Shown: piece after piece, positions 55,822 to 64,000 of the stretch
Layout of the letters: each line of letters opens with the position of its first letter
How positions within the stretch are numbered: the stretch's first letter is position 1
NCBI RefSeq assembly: GCF_025154015.1
Contig: NZ_JAOAMV010000003.1
Coordinates: 1-64,000 of the forward strand
Length of the DNA stretch: 64,000 nucleotides
Source of the DNA: Tsuneonella litorea
GTDB taxonomy: Bacteria > Pseudomonadota > Alphaproteobacteria > Sphingomonadales > Sphingomonadaceae
Reading direction: 5' to 3'
Made by a program: the position numbers and the translations under genes
Notes under the pieces: model-generated
Database searches by the model: none
The model's input: the letters and a program-made list of their open reading frames with translations, nothing else
What the model was told of the DNA's origin: nothing

Positions 55822-56514
55822 ATGGAGCGCAAAGCTCAGCCACCGATCGAACGCATCCAGGAAAACCTGCTCGCCCGAAGCGAGCGACGCCTGCTGACCT
55901 GGATCTGCGCGCGGATGCCCGGGTGGGTCTCGCCCGACCTGCTCACCTTCATCGGGATGAGCGGCGCATTCCTCGTCTTCGCAGGATACGTCGCGAGCAA
56001 CCTTGGCGGGCAATGGCTGTGGCAGGCGAACGCGGGTTACGTGATCCAGTGGTTTGGCGATTCGACCGACGGCAGTCTCGCCCGTTTCCGCAAGATCGAG
56101 CGGCCGCGGTACGGTTATTTCCTCGACCACAGCTGCGACGGCCTGGCCACCACTCTGGTGGTGGTCGGCATCGGGCTGAGTCCCTTCGTGACCCTCGAAG
56201 TCGCGCTGGTCGCGCTGGCCGGGTACCTGCTGCTCTCGATCCACGCCTTCCTGTCGGTCCGGGTATTGGGCGAACTGAAGCTGTCCTACCTCAATGCCGG
56301 GCCGACAGAATTGCGCTTCGTGCTCATCGGACTCACGCTGGCGATGATCTTCCTCGGGACGGGTCCCGGCATCTTCGGTCGCATTAACGGCTTCGACCTC
56401 TTCGTGGGCGGGGTCGGGTGCCTGCTGATCGTTCTTTTCGTCTTGCAGACATGGGTCACCGCACGGCGGCTTGCCCGTGACGAACCATCGCGCAATGCGG
56501 AGTGGCACCAGTAG
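55822..56514 (+). CDS. CDP-alcohol phosphatidyltransferase family protein
   Basis: Integral membrane enzyme that transfers a phosphatidyl group from a CDP-alcohol. From ATG 55822 the product has 230 residues. The catalytic motif is complete: DSTDGSLARFRKIERP followed by YGYFLDHSCDG, matching D-x2-D-G-x2-A-R-x8-G-x3-D-x3-D. Hydrophobic segments (FIGMSGAFLVFAGYVAS, TTLVVVGIGLSP, LVALAGYLLLSIHAFLS, FVLIGLTLAMIFLGTGPG, GGVGCLLIVLFVLQTW) give about six helices. The acceptor alcohol is not predictable. A longer frame begins at 55738, inside the space after tRNA-Arg; the chosen start has AAGG upstream. Confidence 0.9.
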   Translation: MERKAQPPIERIQENLLARSERRLLTWICARMPGWVSPDLLTFIGMSGAFLVFAGYVASNLGGQWLWQANAGYVIQWFGDSTDGSLARFRKIERPRYGYFLDHSCDGLATTLVVVGIGLSPFVTLEVALVALAGYLLLSIHAFLSVRVLGELKLSYLNAGPTELRFVLIGLTLAMIFLGTGPGIFGRINGFDLFVGGVGCLLIVLFVLQTWVTARRLARDEPSRNAEWHQ

Positions 56515-56562
56515 CGCCCCGGGAAGGCGAAACGCCCCATCCGGCGCGGGGCCGGGCGAATG

Positions 56563-57015
56563 TCAGTTGAGCTCCTCAGGGGGCGCCACGGGAAGCGGCA
56601 GCGGCGCCACCGGCACGCCTTCCTCGAGCAGTGACTTTGCCTCCTCAGGGGTGGCCTGCCCGTGGATCGTCGCGTGGTCGCGTTCGCCGTAGTGCATCGC
56701 CCGGCTCTGTTCCGCGAAATCCCGGCCCACCCAGGTGCTGCTCTCGAGCGCCCTGGCCTGCGCCTCCGCCAGCGCGTGCATCGCCCTTGCCACCTCCGCC
56801 GGCAGCCGATTGGCGACGGCGGGCGAAGGCGCATCGGGGCGTGCGTTTCCCTTGGCCGGGACCGCGGGCGCCATGGGGGCCTTGGCCACGTCGATCGAGC
56901 CGCATGTCGGGCATTCGACGAGCCCGCGCGCCCGCTGCTCGGCAAACGCGTCAGAGGAGGCGAACCACCCTTCGAACCGGTGGCCGTCTGCGCAGGCGAG
57001 GTCGAACACGATCAT
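56563..57015 (-). CDS. DUF1178 family protein
   Basis: The 150-aa product has the DUF1178 pattern: an N-terminal zinc-ribbon-like part (IVFDLACADGHRFEGWFASSDAFAEQ and CPTCGS) and a C-terminal part with ARALESSTWVGRDFAEQSRAMHYGE, EEAKSLLEEGV and PLPLP, which is the conserved tail. The function is unknown. Its gene is linked by a 4-nt overlap to the nitrilase gene, a conserved pairing in alphaproteobacteria. Confidence 0.9.
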   Translation of the reverse strand: MIVFDLACADGHRFEGWFASSDAFAEQRARGLVECPTCGSIDVAKAPMAPAVPAKGNARPDAPSPAVANRLPAEVARAMHALAEAQARALESSTWVGRDFAEQSRAMHYGERDHATIHGQATPEEAKSLLEEGVPVAPLPLPVAPPEELN

Positions 57016-57842
57016 GACAGGTCCAAGTTGGGTATCTCGCGCCTGTTGGCAAGACTGGGAACCTGCGCCCGGACCTCGACGGTGCGGGCCGCATCGATCT
57101 CGGCGAACCCGACGCCCGCCGTCTCGCCGCCCATGTCGAGCACGATCTTGCCCCACGGATCGACGACCAGGCTGTGACCGTAGGTGCGCCGGCCGTCAGC
57201 GTGCGTCCCCACCTGCGCGGCGGAAATCACCCACGCGCTCGCCTCGACCGCGCGGGCGCGCTGGAGCAGGTGCCAGTGCGCCTCTCCGGTGGGGACGGTG
57301 AAAGCGGCAGGGATCGCGATGGCGTCGCACCGGCGGCGTCCGAGTTCCTCGAAAAGCGCGGGAAAGCGGATGTCGTAGCAGACCGTGAGGCCGAGACGGC
57401 CCAGGGGCGTGCCGTCCACGGTCACGACCTCGTTGCCCGGCGCGTAGGCGTTCGATTCGCGCCAGCTTTCGCCGCCGGCAAGATCGACGTCGAACATATG
57501 GATCTTGTCATAGCGCGCGGCGACATTGCCGGCCGGATCGACCAGCAGCGAGCGGTTGGCCCACTTGCCGCTTTCTCCCGCCACCGCGAGCGAACCCAGG
57601 GCCACCCAGATCCCGTGCCGCGCCGCCGCCGCGCGCGTTGCCGCGAGGACGGGATCGCCATCCTCGCGCACGATATGCGACGCGGCACGCGCGCGATCCC
57701 GATCGAGCAGGCCGCTCATCTCCGGGGTGAACAGCATCGCCGCACCGCCCCGCGCCGCCTCGGCAACGCCATCGGAAATGGTCGCGGCGTTGACGGCCGG
57801 GTCGATGCCCGCCGTCATCTGCAGCAGCGCGACCCGCGTCAT
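57012..57842 (-). CDS. Nitrilase-superfamily carbon-nitrogen hydrolase (Nit1-like)
   Basis: The 276-aa product has the C-E-K triad: Glu in LFTPEMSGL, Lys in YDKIHMFDVDL and Cys in TVCYDIRFP. The stretch IHMFDVDLAGGESWRESNAYAPG is typical of the Nit1/deaminated-glutathione amidase group, which would remove damaged glutathione. The neighbour grxC (glutaredoxin) fits a glutathione-linked task. It overlaps grxC and the DUF1178 gene. Confidence 0.9.
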   Translation of the reverse strand: MTRVALLQMTAGIDPAVNAATISDGVAEAARGGAAMLFTPEMSGLLDRDRARAASHIVREDGDPVLAATRAAAARHGIWVALGSLAVAGESGKWANRSLLVDPAGNVAARYDKIHMFDVDLAGGESWRESNAYAPGNEVVTVDGTPLGRLGLTVCYDIRFPALFEELGRRRCDAIAIPAAFTVPTGEAHWHLLQRARAVEASAWVISAAQVGTHADGRRTYGHSLVVDPWGKIVLDMGGETAGVGFAEIDAARTVEVRAQVPSLANRREIPNLDLS

Positions 57843-58105
57843 CAGCCTTGCAGCATCGCGTCGAGCTTGCCGGACTGATCGAGCGCGTGGAGTTCGTCCG
57901 ACCCGCCCACGTGGGTCTCGCCGATGAATATCTGGGGTACCGTGCGCGCGTTTGGCGCGCGGTCCATCATCTCGGCGCGTTTCGGCCCGCCCATCGTGAT
58001 ATCGTGTTCGGTGTAATCAACGCCCTTGGCGTCGAGCAGGCGCTTGGCCCGGAAGCAATAGCCACAACCGAACTTGGTGTAGATCACGACTTCGGGGGCA
58101 GCCAT
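57842..58105 (-). CDS. grxC: Glutaredoxin 3 (GrxC-like)
   Basis: Small thiol-disulfide oxidoreductase coupled to glutathione. The 87-aa product has the thioredoxin fold with active site FGCGYCFRAK: it is C-G-Y-C instead of the common C-P-Y-C, keeping both cysteines. TVPQIFIGETHVGGSDEL contains the cis-Pro and the G-G-x-D-D/E motif. It starts the grxC-nit-DUF1178 operon and is divergent from hsp20. Confidence 0.93.
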   Translation of the reverse strand: MAAPEVVIYTKFGCGYCFRAKRLLDAKGVDYTEHDITMGGPKRAEMMDRAPNARTVPQIFIGETHVGGSDELHALDQSGKLDAMLQG

Positions 58106-58138
58106 AACTAATCCTTCGATATCAATGCTTTGTCAGGG

Positions 58139-58166
58139 CTTGAAACCGCAAATGCGGCTCCTATCT
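58139..58166 (+). promoter_or_regulatory. RpoH (sigma-32) heat-shock promoter of the Hsp20 gene
   Basis: CTTGAAA (58139-58145), then 14 bases, then CCTATCT (58160-58166). This agrees with the alphaproteobacterial RpoH consensus CTTGAAA / CCTATnT. It would start transcription near 58174, giving a leader of about 97 nt to the Hsp20 start. Confidence 0.8.
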
Positions 58167-58173
58167 CGGAACC

Positions 58174-58270
58174 GTTCTCGTGCCGCATCGCGGGCGGGAA
58201 TGCAATCGTGGCGGTCGCCGGTTTCCGGGGCCGCCCACCTGTTCAAATTGCTCGCAGGAGGATTTGTTTC
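58174..58270 (+). promoter_or_regulatory. Hsp20 leader with a ROSE-like RNA thermometer
   Basis: The leader has a GC-rich hairpin (58208-58214 with 58231-58238) followed by a small hairpin at 58244-58266 that hides the ribosome binding site. In the second, TGCT (58249-58252) pairs with AGGA (58256-58259) around a CGC loop; this leaves the G-G opposition that is the mark of ROSE elements. CAAAT pairs with ATTTG below. The AGGAGG ribosome binding site would be masked at low temperature. ROSE thermometers are common before Hsp20 genes of rhizobia. The match is in sequence and pairing; the temperature response is inferred. Confidence 0.7.
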
Positions 58271-58756
58271 ATGTCACGTCTCGATTTCACCCCCTATCGC
58301 CGTACCACCGTCGGGTTCGACCGACTGTTCGACCTGCTCGAGAGCCAGGTCCGCAACAACGCGGGCGACAATTATCCGCCGTTCAACATCGAGCGGAAGG
58401 GCGAGGACGAATATCGCATCACCATCGCGGTCGCGGGCTTCAAGCCGGGTGACCTCGACATAACCGCGCAGCAGAACCTGCTCGTGGTTCAGGGCAAGAA
58501 GCGGCCCGAGGGCTCGCAGGGCGAGATGCTCCACGTTGGCATCGCCAATCGCGGGTTCGAACGCCGGTTCGAACTGGCCGATTTCGTCCGGGTCGACAAC
58601 GCCGACCTGTCCGACGGGCTGCTGACGATCGACCTCGTGCGCGAGGTGCCCGAGGCGATGAAGCCCAAGAAGATCCACGTCGGCGGCCAGCCCACGCTCG
58701 AGGTCGTCAAGGACGAGGAAAAGAGCGACGAAGGCAAGGCTGCCGACGCCGCCTGA
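58271..58756 (+). CDS. Small heat-shock protein Hsp20 (IbpA-like)
   Basis: ATP-independent holdase that keeps unfolding proteins soluble. The 161-aa product opens with DFTPYRRTTVGFDRLFDLLE, the usual IbpA-type N-terminus, then an alpha-crystallin domain (about 38-130: YPPFNIERKGEDEYRITIAVAGFKPGDLDI, LLVVQGKKRPEG, IANRGFERRFELADFVRV, ADLSDGLLTIDLVREVP with the conserved A-x-x-x-x-G-L-L). The tail includes a lysine-rich stretch and acidic end. ATG 58271 follows GGAGG; the longer upstream frame is not needed and would delete the leader. Confidence 0.94.
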   Translation: MSRLDFTPYRRTTVGFDRLFDLLESQVRNNAGDNYPPFNIERKGEDEYRITIAVAGFKPGDLDITAQQNLLVVQGKKRPEGSQGEMLHVGIANRGFERRFELADFVRVDNADLSDGLLTIDLVREVPEAMKPKKIHVGGQPTLEVVKDEEKSDEGKAADAA

Positions 58757-58780
58757 TCATCGCGTAGTCGCGAATTATTC

Positions 58781-58806
58781 GGGGGCGAACCGCAAGGTTC
58801 GCCCCC
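58781..58806 (+). terminator. Terminator of hsp20
   Basis: GGGGGCGAACC (58781-58791) and GGTTCGCCCCC (58796-58806) make an 11-bp perfect stem with a GCAA tetraloop, 24 bases past the hsp20 stop. A short A/C sequence rather than a U run follows, so efficiency may depend on Rho or on the stem alone. Confidence 0.8.
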
Positions 58807-59055
58807 ACGACGACTGAACGCCGTCTCGTGCGAAACTGACCGTCCGGGTCGCAGAAGACGATCAACTCCGCGCCAAGCCTGTCTAACCCGGACGCCCCCG
58901 AAAAACCACCGCAATCTTAGCAATTGCTAAGTTCTGCGCAGGTGCCGCCCCTAGGCCCCCTACCCAAAGTGAGCAAGATATAAACGAGTTCTAATCTAGC
59001 GACTTGTAAGAAATGACCGCATTGGGCCTGTCGGGGACGAAAAAGTGTCCGAAAA
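58807..59055. other. Gap between hsp20 and pyrG with a 16-bp palindrome
   Basis: No gene is supported here. The stretch lies after the ends of two converging genes and is more AT-rich towards its right part. A perfect palindrome CTTAGCAATTGCTAAG (58916-58931) stands out. With no start codon downstream in either direction it is not an ordinary operator; it could be a small RNA part or a stray site. Confidence 0.4.
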
Positions 59056-60687
59056 TCAGACGAGACGCGCCTGCTGCAGCGCCGCCTTGATGAAACCCGC
59101 GAAGAGCGGGTGCGGCTCGAACGGCTTGCTCTTGAGCTCGGGGTGGAACTGGACTCCGATGAACCACGGGTGGTCGGGCCGCTCGACTATTTCGGGCAGC
59201 AAACCATCGGGCGACATGCCGGAAAAGACGAGTCCGTCCTTCTCGAGCGCGTCGCGATAGGCGGCGTTCACCTCGTAGCGATGGCGGTGCCGCTCGCTGA
59301 TCGTGGTCGCGCCGCCGTATAGCGCGGACACGTGGCTGTTGCCCGAGAGGCATGCCTCGTAGGCCCCGAGCCGCATGGTTCCGCCCAGGTCGCCCTCGGC
59401 GCTGCGCTGCTGGAGACCTTCCTTGCTCATCCACTCGGTGATGATGCCGACCACCGGTTCGTCGGTGGGGCCGAACTCGGTCGAGCTTGCCTTCGCGTGT
59501 CCCGCGGCGCGGGCGCCCTCGATGCAGGCCATCTGCATCCCGAGGCAAATACCGAGGAACGGAACCTTGCGCTCCTTGGCAAAGCGGACCGAGGCGATCT
59601 TGCCCTCGCTGCCGCGCTCGCCGAAGCCCCCGGGAACCAGGATGCCGTGCATCGGCTCGAGCCGGGCGGCGATCTCGTCGTCGCCCTTCTCGAACAGTTC
59701 GGCGTCGATCCAGCGGATGTTGACCTTGACCCGGTTGGCCATCCCGCCGTGGACCAGTGCCTCGTTCAGCGACTTGTAGGCATCGGGCAGGCCGACGTAC
59801 TTACCGACGACGCCGATCGTCACCTCGCCCTCGGGATGCTCGTAACGATCGAGGATGTCGTCCCAGCGCGCCAGGTCGGGTGCAGGGGCGGTCATGCCGA
59901 AATGGCGCAGGACCTCGTCATCCAGGCCTTCGCGGTGGTACTGGAGAGGCACCGCGTAGATGCTCGACGCGTCGAGCGCGGGGATGACCGCCTCCTTGCG
60001 CACGTTGCAGAACAGCGCGATCTTGGCCCGCTCGCCGTCGGGCAGCGGCTTCTCGCACCGGCACAGCAGGATGTCGGGCTGGACCCCCAGCCCGGTCATC
60101 TCGCGCACCGAGTGCTGGGTCGGCTTGGTCTTCAGTTCGCCGGCAGCCGCGATGTAGGGCACCAGCGTCACGTGGACGAAACAGGTGTTGTCGCGCCCGA
60201 GCTCGTTCCGCAGCTGGCGCAGCGCCTCGATGAACGGAAGGCTCTCGATATCGCCGACCGTGCCGCCGATCTCGCACAGCACGAAGTCGAGGTCGTCGGT
60301 ATCGCTCTGCGCGAAATCCTTGATCGCGTCGGTCACGTGCGGGATCACCTGGACCGTGGCTCCCAGGTAATCCCCGCGCCGCTCCTTGGCGATGATGTCG
60401 CGATAGACGCGCCCCGAGGTGATGTTGTCGCCCTGGTGCGCGGAAACGCCGGTGAAGCGCTCGTAGTGGCCCAGGTCGAGGTCGGTTTCCGCCCCGTCGT
60501 CGGTCACGTAGACTTCGCCGTGCTGGTACGGGCTCATCGTCCCCGGATCGACGTTCAGGTAGGGATCGAACTTGCGGATGCGGACGCGGAATCCGCGTGC
60601 TTGCAGGAGAGCCGCGAGGCTCGCCGCCATGAGACCTTTGCCGAGCGAGGAGACCACGCCGCCGGTGATAAATATATACCGCGCCAT
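59056..60687 (-). CDS. pyrG: CTP synthase
   Basis: Makes CTP from UTP with glutamine as nitrogen donor. The 543-aa product starts with the synthetase domain ([25 protein letters not shown], the nucleotide-binding loop) and contains [12 protein letters not shown] and the conserved [14 protein letters not shown]. The C-terminal glutaminase domain (about 300-543) has the oxyanion [10 protein letters not shown], the nucleophile Cys in GICLGMQMA, and the His-Glu pair in [11 protein letters not shown]. It is the last gene of the secG-pyrG transcript on the minus strand. Confidence 0.96.
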   Translation of the reverse strand: MARYIFITGGVVSSLGKGLMAASLAALLQARGFRVRIRKFDPYLNVDPGTMSPYQHGEVYVTDDGAETDLDLGHYERFTGVSAHQGDNITSGRVYRDIIAKERRGDYLGATVQVIPHVTDAIKDFAQSDTDDLDFVLCEIGGTVGDIESLPFIEALRQLRNELGRDNTCFVHVTLVPYIAAAGELKTKPTQHSVREMTGLGVQPDILLCRCEKPLPDGERAKIALFCNVRKEAVIPALDASSIYAVPLQYHREGLDDEVLRHFGMTAPAPDLARWDDILDRYEHPEGEVTIGVVGKYVGLPDAYKSLNEALVHGGMANRVKVNIRWIDAELFEKGDDEIAARLEPMHGILVPGGFGERGSEGKIASVRFAKERKVPFLGICLGMQMACIEGARAAGHAKASSTEFGPTDEPVVGIITEWMSKEGLQQRSAEGDLGGTMRLGAYEACLSGNSHVSALYGGATTISERHRHRYEVNAAYRDALEKDGLVFSGMSPDGLLPEIVERPDHPWFIGVQFHPELKSKPFEPHPLFAGFIKAALQQARLV

Positions 60688-60778
60688 GGGAGTCGGGCCT
60701 TAAGCGTGTGTAGGGCCTGCACGCAAGCGGCTTGGTGCGGCGGCATGCCGCAATCCACAGCCGCTTCGTCGCAGACGG

Positions 60779-61117
60779 TTAGCGGGTTACGTCGGCGAGC
60801 GGGTCGTCGGACGGCGGGGGAGCAACCGGCTGTGCAGGCGCGGCGGGCGCGCGATCGAGCGTCGATTCGACCGAGACGCCGCTGCCCGAGCTCTTCGCCG
60901 CGATGGCCGCAAGGACGATCGAGAGGACCACGAACAGGATCGCCAGCCACCGGGTCGAGCGGGTCAGGAAATCCGCCGCTCCGCGCGCGCTCATCATGCC
61001 GCTGGGCGAACCGCCGATGCCAAGGCCGCCGCCTTCCGATCGCTGGATCAGGATGATCCCGACGAGCGCGGCGGCAACGACCGCCTGGACGACGAGGAGG
61101 AACAGGAAAAGCGACAT
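60779..61117 (-). CDS. secG: Preprotein translocase subunit SecG
   Basis: Small subunit of the SecYEG channel. From ATG 61117 the product has 112 residues with two membrane helices (LFLFLLVVQAVVAAALVGIILIQ and STRWLAILFVVLSIVLAAIAAK) and the linker with GGGLGIGGSPSGMMSARGAADFLTR, a typical SecG stretch. The tail is Pro/Ala-rich. The tpiA-secG-pyrG order is common in alphaproteobacteria. Confidence 0.93.
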   Translation of the reverse strand: MSLFLFLLVVQAVVAAALVGIILIQRSEGGGLGIGGSPSGMMSARGAADFLTRSTRWLAILFVVLSIVLAAIAAKSSGSGVSVESTLDRAPAAPAQPVAPPPSDDPLADVTR

Positions 61118-61200
61118 GGACTGTGGATCTCGGTGTTCGTGGGTTCCGCGCACTTAGGGATGCGCGTGCCGATCGGCAAGCAGGAGGTCGAAGGGAAGCG

Positions 61201-61965
61201 TCAGGCGTCTTGCAGGTCGGCCGCCGCCATGACGATGCCGAGGAAGCTTTCCGCGGTGAGACTGGCCCCGCCGACGAGCGCGCCGCCGACTTCGTCCGCG
61301 CCCAGCAATTCGCGGGCATTATCGGGTTTCACCGACCCGCCGTAGAGGATGCGGACCGCGCCGCCTTCCTCTTCGCCGTAACGCTCGACCAGCAGCGCGC
61401 GGATCGCACGGTGCATGGCCGCGATGTCGTCCACGGTCGGCGTGCGCCCGGTGCCGATCGCCCAGATCGGCTCGTACGCCACCGAAAGCCGCTCGCCGAC
61501 CCCTTCGAACGGCTCGGGCAGCGACCCTTCGAGCTGGCGCACGACGAAGGCCTCCGCTCCGCTGGCGTCGCGGGTGGCCTCGGTTTCCCCGCAACAGACG
61601 ATGAGCTTGAGCCCCGCCTCGAGCGCGGCGTCGGCCTTGGCACGGACAAGCGCGTCGCTCTCGCCGTGACCCTGCCGCCGCTCGCTGTGGCCGAGGATGA
61701 CGAACTTCGCGCCCGCGTCCGCGATCATCGCGGCCGAAACGTCGCCGGTGAACGCGCCGTCGCTTTCGGCGCTGCAATCCTGCGCGCCGACGCCGATCTG
61801 TTCGGCTTCCTTATGCACAGCGTGGATCAGCGTATATGGCGGGGCCAGCGCGACCTCGACCTTCATCAGGCGCTGCGCGGACCGGTCGATCGCGCGCGCT
61901 TCGGCAAGCATCGCGCGCGTGCCGTTCATTTTCCAGTTTCCGACGATAAAGGGCCGCAGGGCCAT
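61201..61965 (-). CDS. tpiA: Triosephosphate isomerase
   Basis: Interconverts dihydroxyacetone phosphate and glyceraldehyde 3-phosphate. From ATG 61965 the product has 254 residues. Catalytic stretches: Lys in GNWKMNG, His in LGHSERRQG and Glu in AYEPIWAIGTG; the phosphate-binding loop is LYGGSVKPDN. It is divergent from the ppiD-like gene with 195 bp between. Confidence 0.96.
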   Translation of the reverse strand: MALRPFIVGNWKMNGTRAMLAEARAIDRSAQRLMKVEVALAPPYTLIHAVHKEAEQIGVGAQDCSAESDGAFTGDVSAAMIADAGAKFVILGHSERRQGHGESDALVRAKADAALEAGLKLIVCCGETEATRDASGAEAFVVRQLEGSLPEPFEGVGERLSVAYEPIWAIGTGRTPTVDDIAAMHRAIRALLVERYGEEEGGAVRILYGGSVKPDNARELLGADEVGGALVGGASLTAESFLGIVMAAADLQDA

Positions 61966-62160
61966 GACGTGTTCCCAAGGGTGTCGTGTGAAGTGGCCGC
62001 GGGCCATAGACACCATCGGGCCGCAGCGCAAAGACCCTTCTTCACGGGCGCCTCAAAACGACGCGCGACCTGTTGCGGCAAGGTCGCAGGGCTTCTAAAG
62101 CCCCCGCAAACGCCGCGCGGCCACTCCTGCGCGGCTGCCCCTTCTTGTGTCCGGATCGCC

Positions 62161-64000
62161 ATGCTCCAGTTCTTTCGCAACATTTTCAAATCCAAGATCG
62201 GCCTCGCTGTCACCATCGGCTTCATCGGCCTGATCGGCCTCGCCTTCGCCGTTGGCGACGTCGCCTCCAGCGGCACCTTCGGGGGCATCGCCGGCGGCGA
62301 CAACGTCGCAGTGGTGGGCGACGAGAAGATCAGCGCGAACGAATTCAGCGAGGCGGCCACGGTGGCGGTCGATCAGCTCCGCCAGCAGAATCCGACGCTG
62401 TCGATGCAGGCATTCGTCGAACAGGACGGACTCGACGACGTGCTCGATCAGCTGCTGGACCGGCGGGCGATCGGCTGGTGGGCGGACGAGCACGGGATCG
62501 CGGCGGGCAGTAACCTGGTCAACAGCGAAATCCGCCGTCTTCCCGCCTTCGCGGGCGCCGACGGCCAGTTCAGCGAAAGCGCCTACCAGCAGGTTCTCGC
62601 CATGCGGAAGCTTAGCGACGCGACGGTTCGCCGCGACATCGCCGAAGGGCTTCTTGCCCAGCAGGTTCTGGTGCCCGGCTCGTTTGGGGCGAAGATGCCG
62701 ACCAAGATCACTGCACGGTATGCTGCACTGACTCGTGAACGCCGCGAGGGCGCCGTCGCGATGATTCCCAGCGCGGCCTTCGCCCCCAAGGGCGATCCTA
62801 CCCCTGCGCAGCTGACCGCTTACTACAATGCAAACCGGAGCCAGTTCATCCGCCCGGAACGGCGGGTGCTGCGCTACGCGGTTTTCGGCGCCGATTCGCT
62901 TGGCAGCATCGAACCCACCGCTGCCGAGATCGCCGCGCGCTACGAGCGTGACCGGGCCGAAAAGTACGCCGGTCGCGAATTGCGCTCGTTCACCCAGCTG
63001 GTCGTGCCAACCAAGGCGGCGGCCGACGCCATCGCGGCCCGCGGCGCGGGCGCGCTCGAAGCCGCCGCGCGCGAGGCCGGGCTGGAAACGAGCAAGGTCG
63101 AGCGGGTCGACCGTGGGTCCTACGCCGGGACGACCTCGCAGGCTGTCGCCTCTGCCGCCTTTTCCGCAAGCCAGGGCACGATAGCGAAGCCCGCACGCGG
63201 CGGGCTGGGCTACTACGTCGTCCGGGTGGATTCGGTCACCCAAACCCCCGCCCGCACGCTCGATCAGGTTAAAGAGGAGATCGCCAAGACGCTTCGGGAG
63301 GAAAAGCGCGTGCGGGGCCTTGCCGACCTTGCATCGGAGGTCGAAAACCAGATCGACGACGGGGGCGCTCTCAGCGACATCGCCCGCTCGCTCAAGGTCG
63401 ACCTTCAGACTACCCAGCCGCTGGTCGCCGACGGTCGCGTCTATGGCTCGCCGAACGAGACTGCGCCCGAGATCCTTGCGCCCGCGCTTTCTGCGGCGTT
63501 CGAGATGGAAGAAGGCCAGCCGCAGATCACCGCCATCCCTGGCAGCGACCGCTACCTCGTCTTCGAGACTGCGCGGATTACGCCCTCGGCCGCCGCTCCG
63601 CTCGCGGAAATCAAGGACGACGCCACCGCCGGCTGGCGGCGCGACGCCGGGCAGAAAGCGGCCAAGGCGGCCGCCGACCGCGTGGTCGCGCGGGTCGCCA
63701 AGGGCCGGCCGCTGTCCGCCGCGCTCGCCGCGGAGAAGGTCTCGCTCCCGCCCGTCGACAGCATCAACATGACCCGCGGCGAACTGGTCGAGCAGGGCCA
63801 GCGCGTGCCGCCGCCGCTGGCGCTCCTGTTCTCGATGGCCAAGAACAGCGTGAAGCGCCTCGAGGCTCCGCGCGATGCCGGGTGGTATGTCGTCACCGTG
63901 GACAGCATCGTTCCGGGCAAGATCGATGCCGATGACCCGCTTCTCGCGCAGGCGCGGGCCAGCCTGGGCCAGCTCCTCGGCCGCGAATACGGTGACGCGA
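62161..64000 (+). CDS. SurA/PpiD-type periplasmic peptidyl-prolyl isomerase, cut by the window end
   Basis: ATG 62161 opens a frame that is still open at the right window edge (about 613 residues seen). The N-terminus has one membrane anchor (KIGLAVTIGFIGLIGLAFAVGDV), then the SurA-N-like chaperone region (VAVVGDEKISANEFSEAA through FVEQDGLDDVLDQLL), and a parvulin-like part (about 270-390: RSFTQLVVPTKAAADAI and FSASQGTIAKPARGGLGYYVVRV). Such proteins help outer-membrane proteins fold on the periplasmic side of the Sec channel. The common neighbour in alphaproteobacteria is tpiA, as here, and then trpE further on. Confidence 0.9.
   Translation, partial: MLQFFRNIFKSKIGLAVTIGFIGLIGLAFAVGDVASSGTFGGIAGGDNVAVVGDEKISANEFSEAATVAVDQLRQQNPTLSMQAFVEQDGLDDVLDQLLDRRAIGWWADEHGIAAGSNLVNSEIRRLPAFAGADGQFSESAYQQVLAMRKLSDATVRRDIAEGLLAQQVLVPGSFGAKMPTKITARYAALTRERREGAVAMIPSAAFAPKGDPTPAQLTAYYNANRSQFIRPERRVLRYAVFGADSLGSIEPTAAEIAARYERDRAEKYAGRELRSFTQLVVPTKAAADAIAARGAGALEAAAREAGLETSKVERVDRGSYAGTTSQAVASAAFSASQGTIAKPARGGLGYYVVRVDSVTQTPARTLDQVKEEIAKTLREEKRVRGLADLASEVENQIDDGGALSDIARSLKVDLQTTQPLVADGRVYGSPNETAPEILAPALSAAFEMEEGQPQITAIPGSDRYLVFETARITPSAAAPLAEIKDDATAGWRRDAGQKAAKAAADRVVARVAKGRPLSAALAAEKVSLPPVDSINMTRGELVEQGQRVPPPLALLFSMAKNSVKRLEAPRDAGWYVVTVDSIVPGKIDADDPLLAQARASLGQLLGREYGDA

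Noticed and set aside
1-64000. CRISPR arrays, complete insertion sequences, rRNA genes or known riboswitches
   Set aside because: I saw no regularly spaced repeats, no transposase with terminal inverted repeats, no rRNA sequence and no riboswitch consensus.

Overview
The window looks like a chromosome segment from an alphaproteobacterium of the order Sphingomonadales, close to the Erythrobacteraceae/Novosphingobium group. This is inferred from the high GC content, a tandem (double) Hfq protein, the dus-ntrB-ntrC-ntrY-ntrX-hfq-hflX gene order, a fused IspD-IspF enzyme and a PdhB that carries its own lipoyl domain. No 16S rRNA gene is present, so the species cannot be named.

Left part (1-10521), an accessory region: a broken PilZ gene, then a minus-strand run of secreted proteins with DUF11/TIGR01451-like repeats. 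One member is a 1683-residue protein that ends in what looks like an outer-membrane barrel. The first gene of the run is interrupted by a stop codon and a frameshift. Upstream lie a wrecked P4-type tyrosine integrase and, 133 bp from it, tRNA-Ser(UGA). This is the layout of an old genomic island inserted at a tRNA gene.

Centre (10595-41700), mostly housekeeping genes in tight, often 1-4 nt overlapping operons: cell-wall enzymes (lytic transglycosylase, RlpA-SPOR, D,D-carboxypeptidase) leading into tmk-holB-metG-tatD-MBL hydrolase-small membrane protein-mazG; on the other strand dus-ntrBC-ntrYX-hfq-hflX (nitrogen control plus RNA-based regulation); then ispDF, pncC, a COQ10/RatA protein, lipA, carbonic anhydrase, an NYN-LOTUS protein, a repeat-type periplasmic protein, gyrA, a TauD-type dioxygenase, a YhhN protein, trmFO and an EF-hand protein.

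From 42541 to 48029 six consecutive genes encode TadE/TadG-type pilin-like proteins, one with a von Willebrand A domain, but no Tad secretion ATPase, secretin or prepilin peptidase is nearby.

Right part (48066-64000): pdhB-pdhA, an FtsB-like protein, a Gly/Ser-rich PRC-barrel protein, a secreted subtilase divergent from an ECF sigma/anti-sigma pair, an MscS channel, tRNA-Arg(CCU), a CDP-alcohol phosphatidyltransferase, DUF1178-nitrilase-grxC, an Hsp20 gene with a recognisable RpoH promoter and a ROSE-like RNA thermometer, then pyrG, secG, tpiA and a PpiD-like folding factor cut by the window end.

The strongest candidates for something unusual are the DUF11 surface-protein cluster at the tRNA-Ser island scar, the orphan TadE/TadG set, the double Hfq and the Hsp20 leader.
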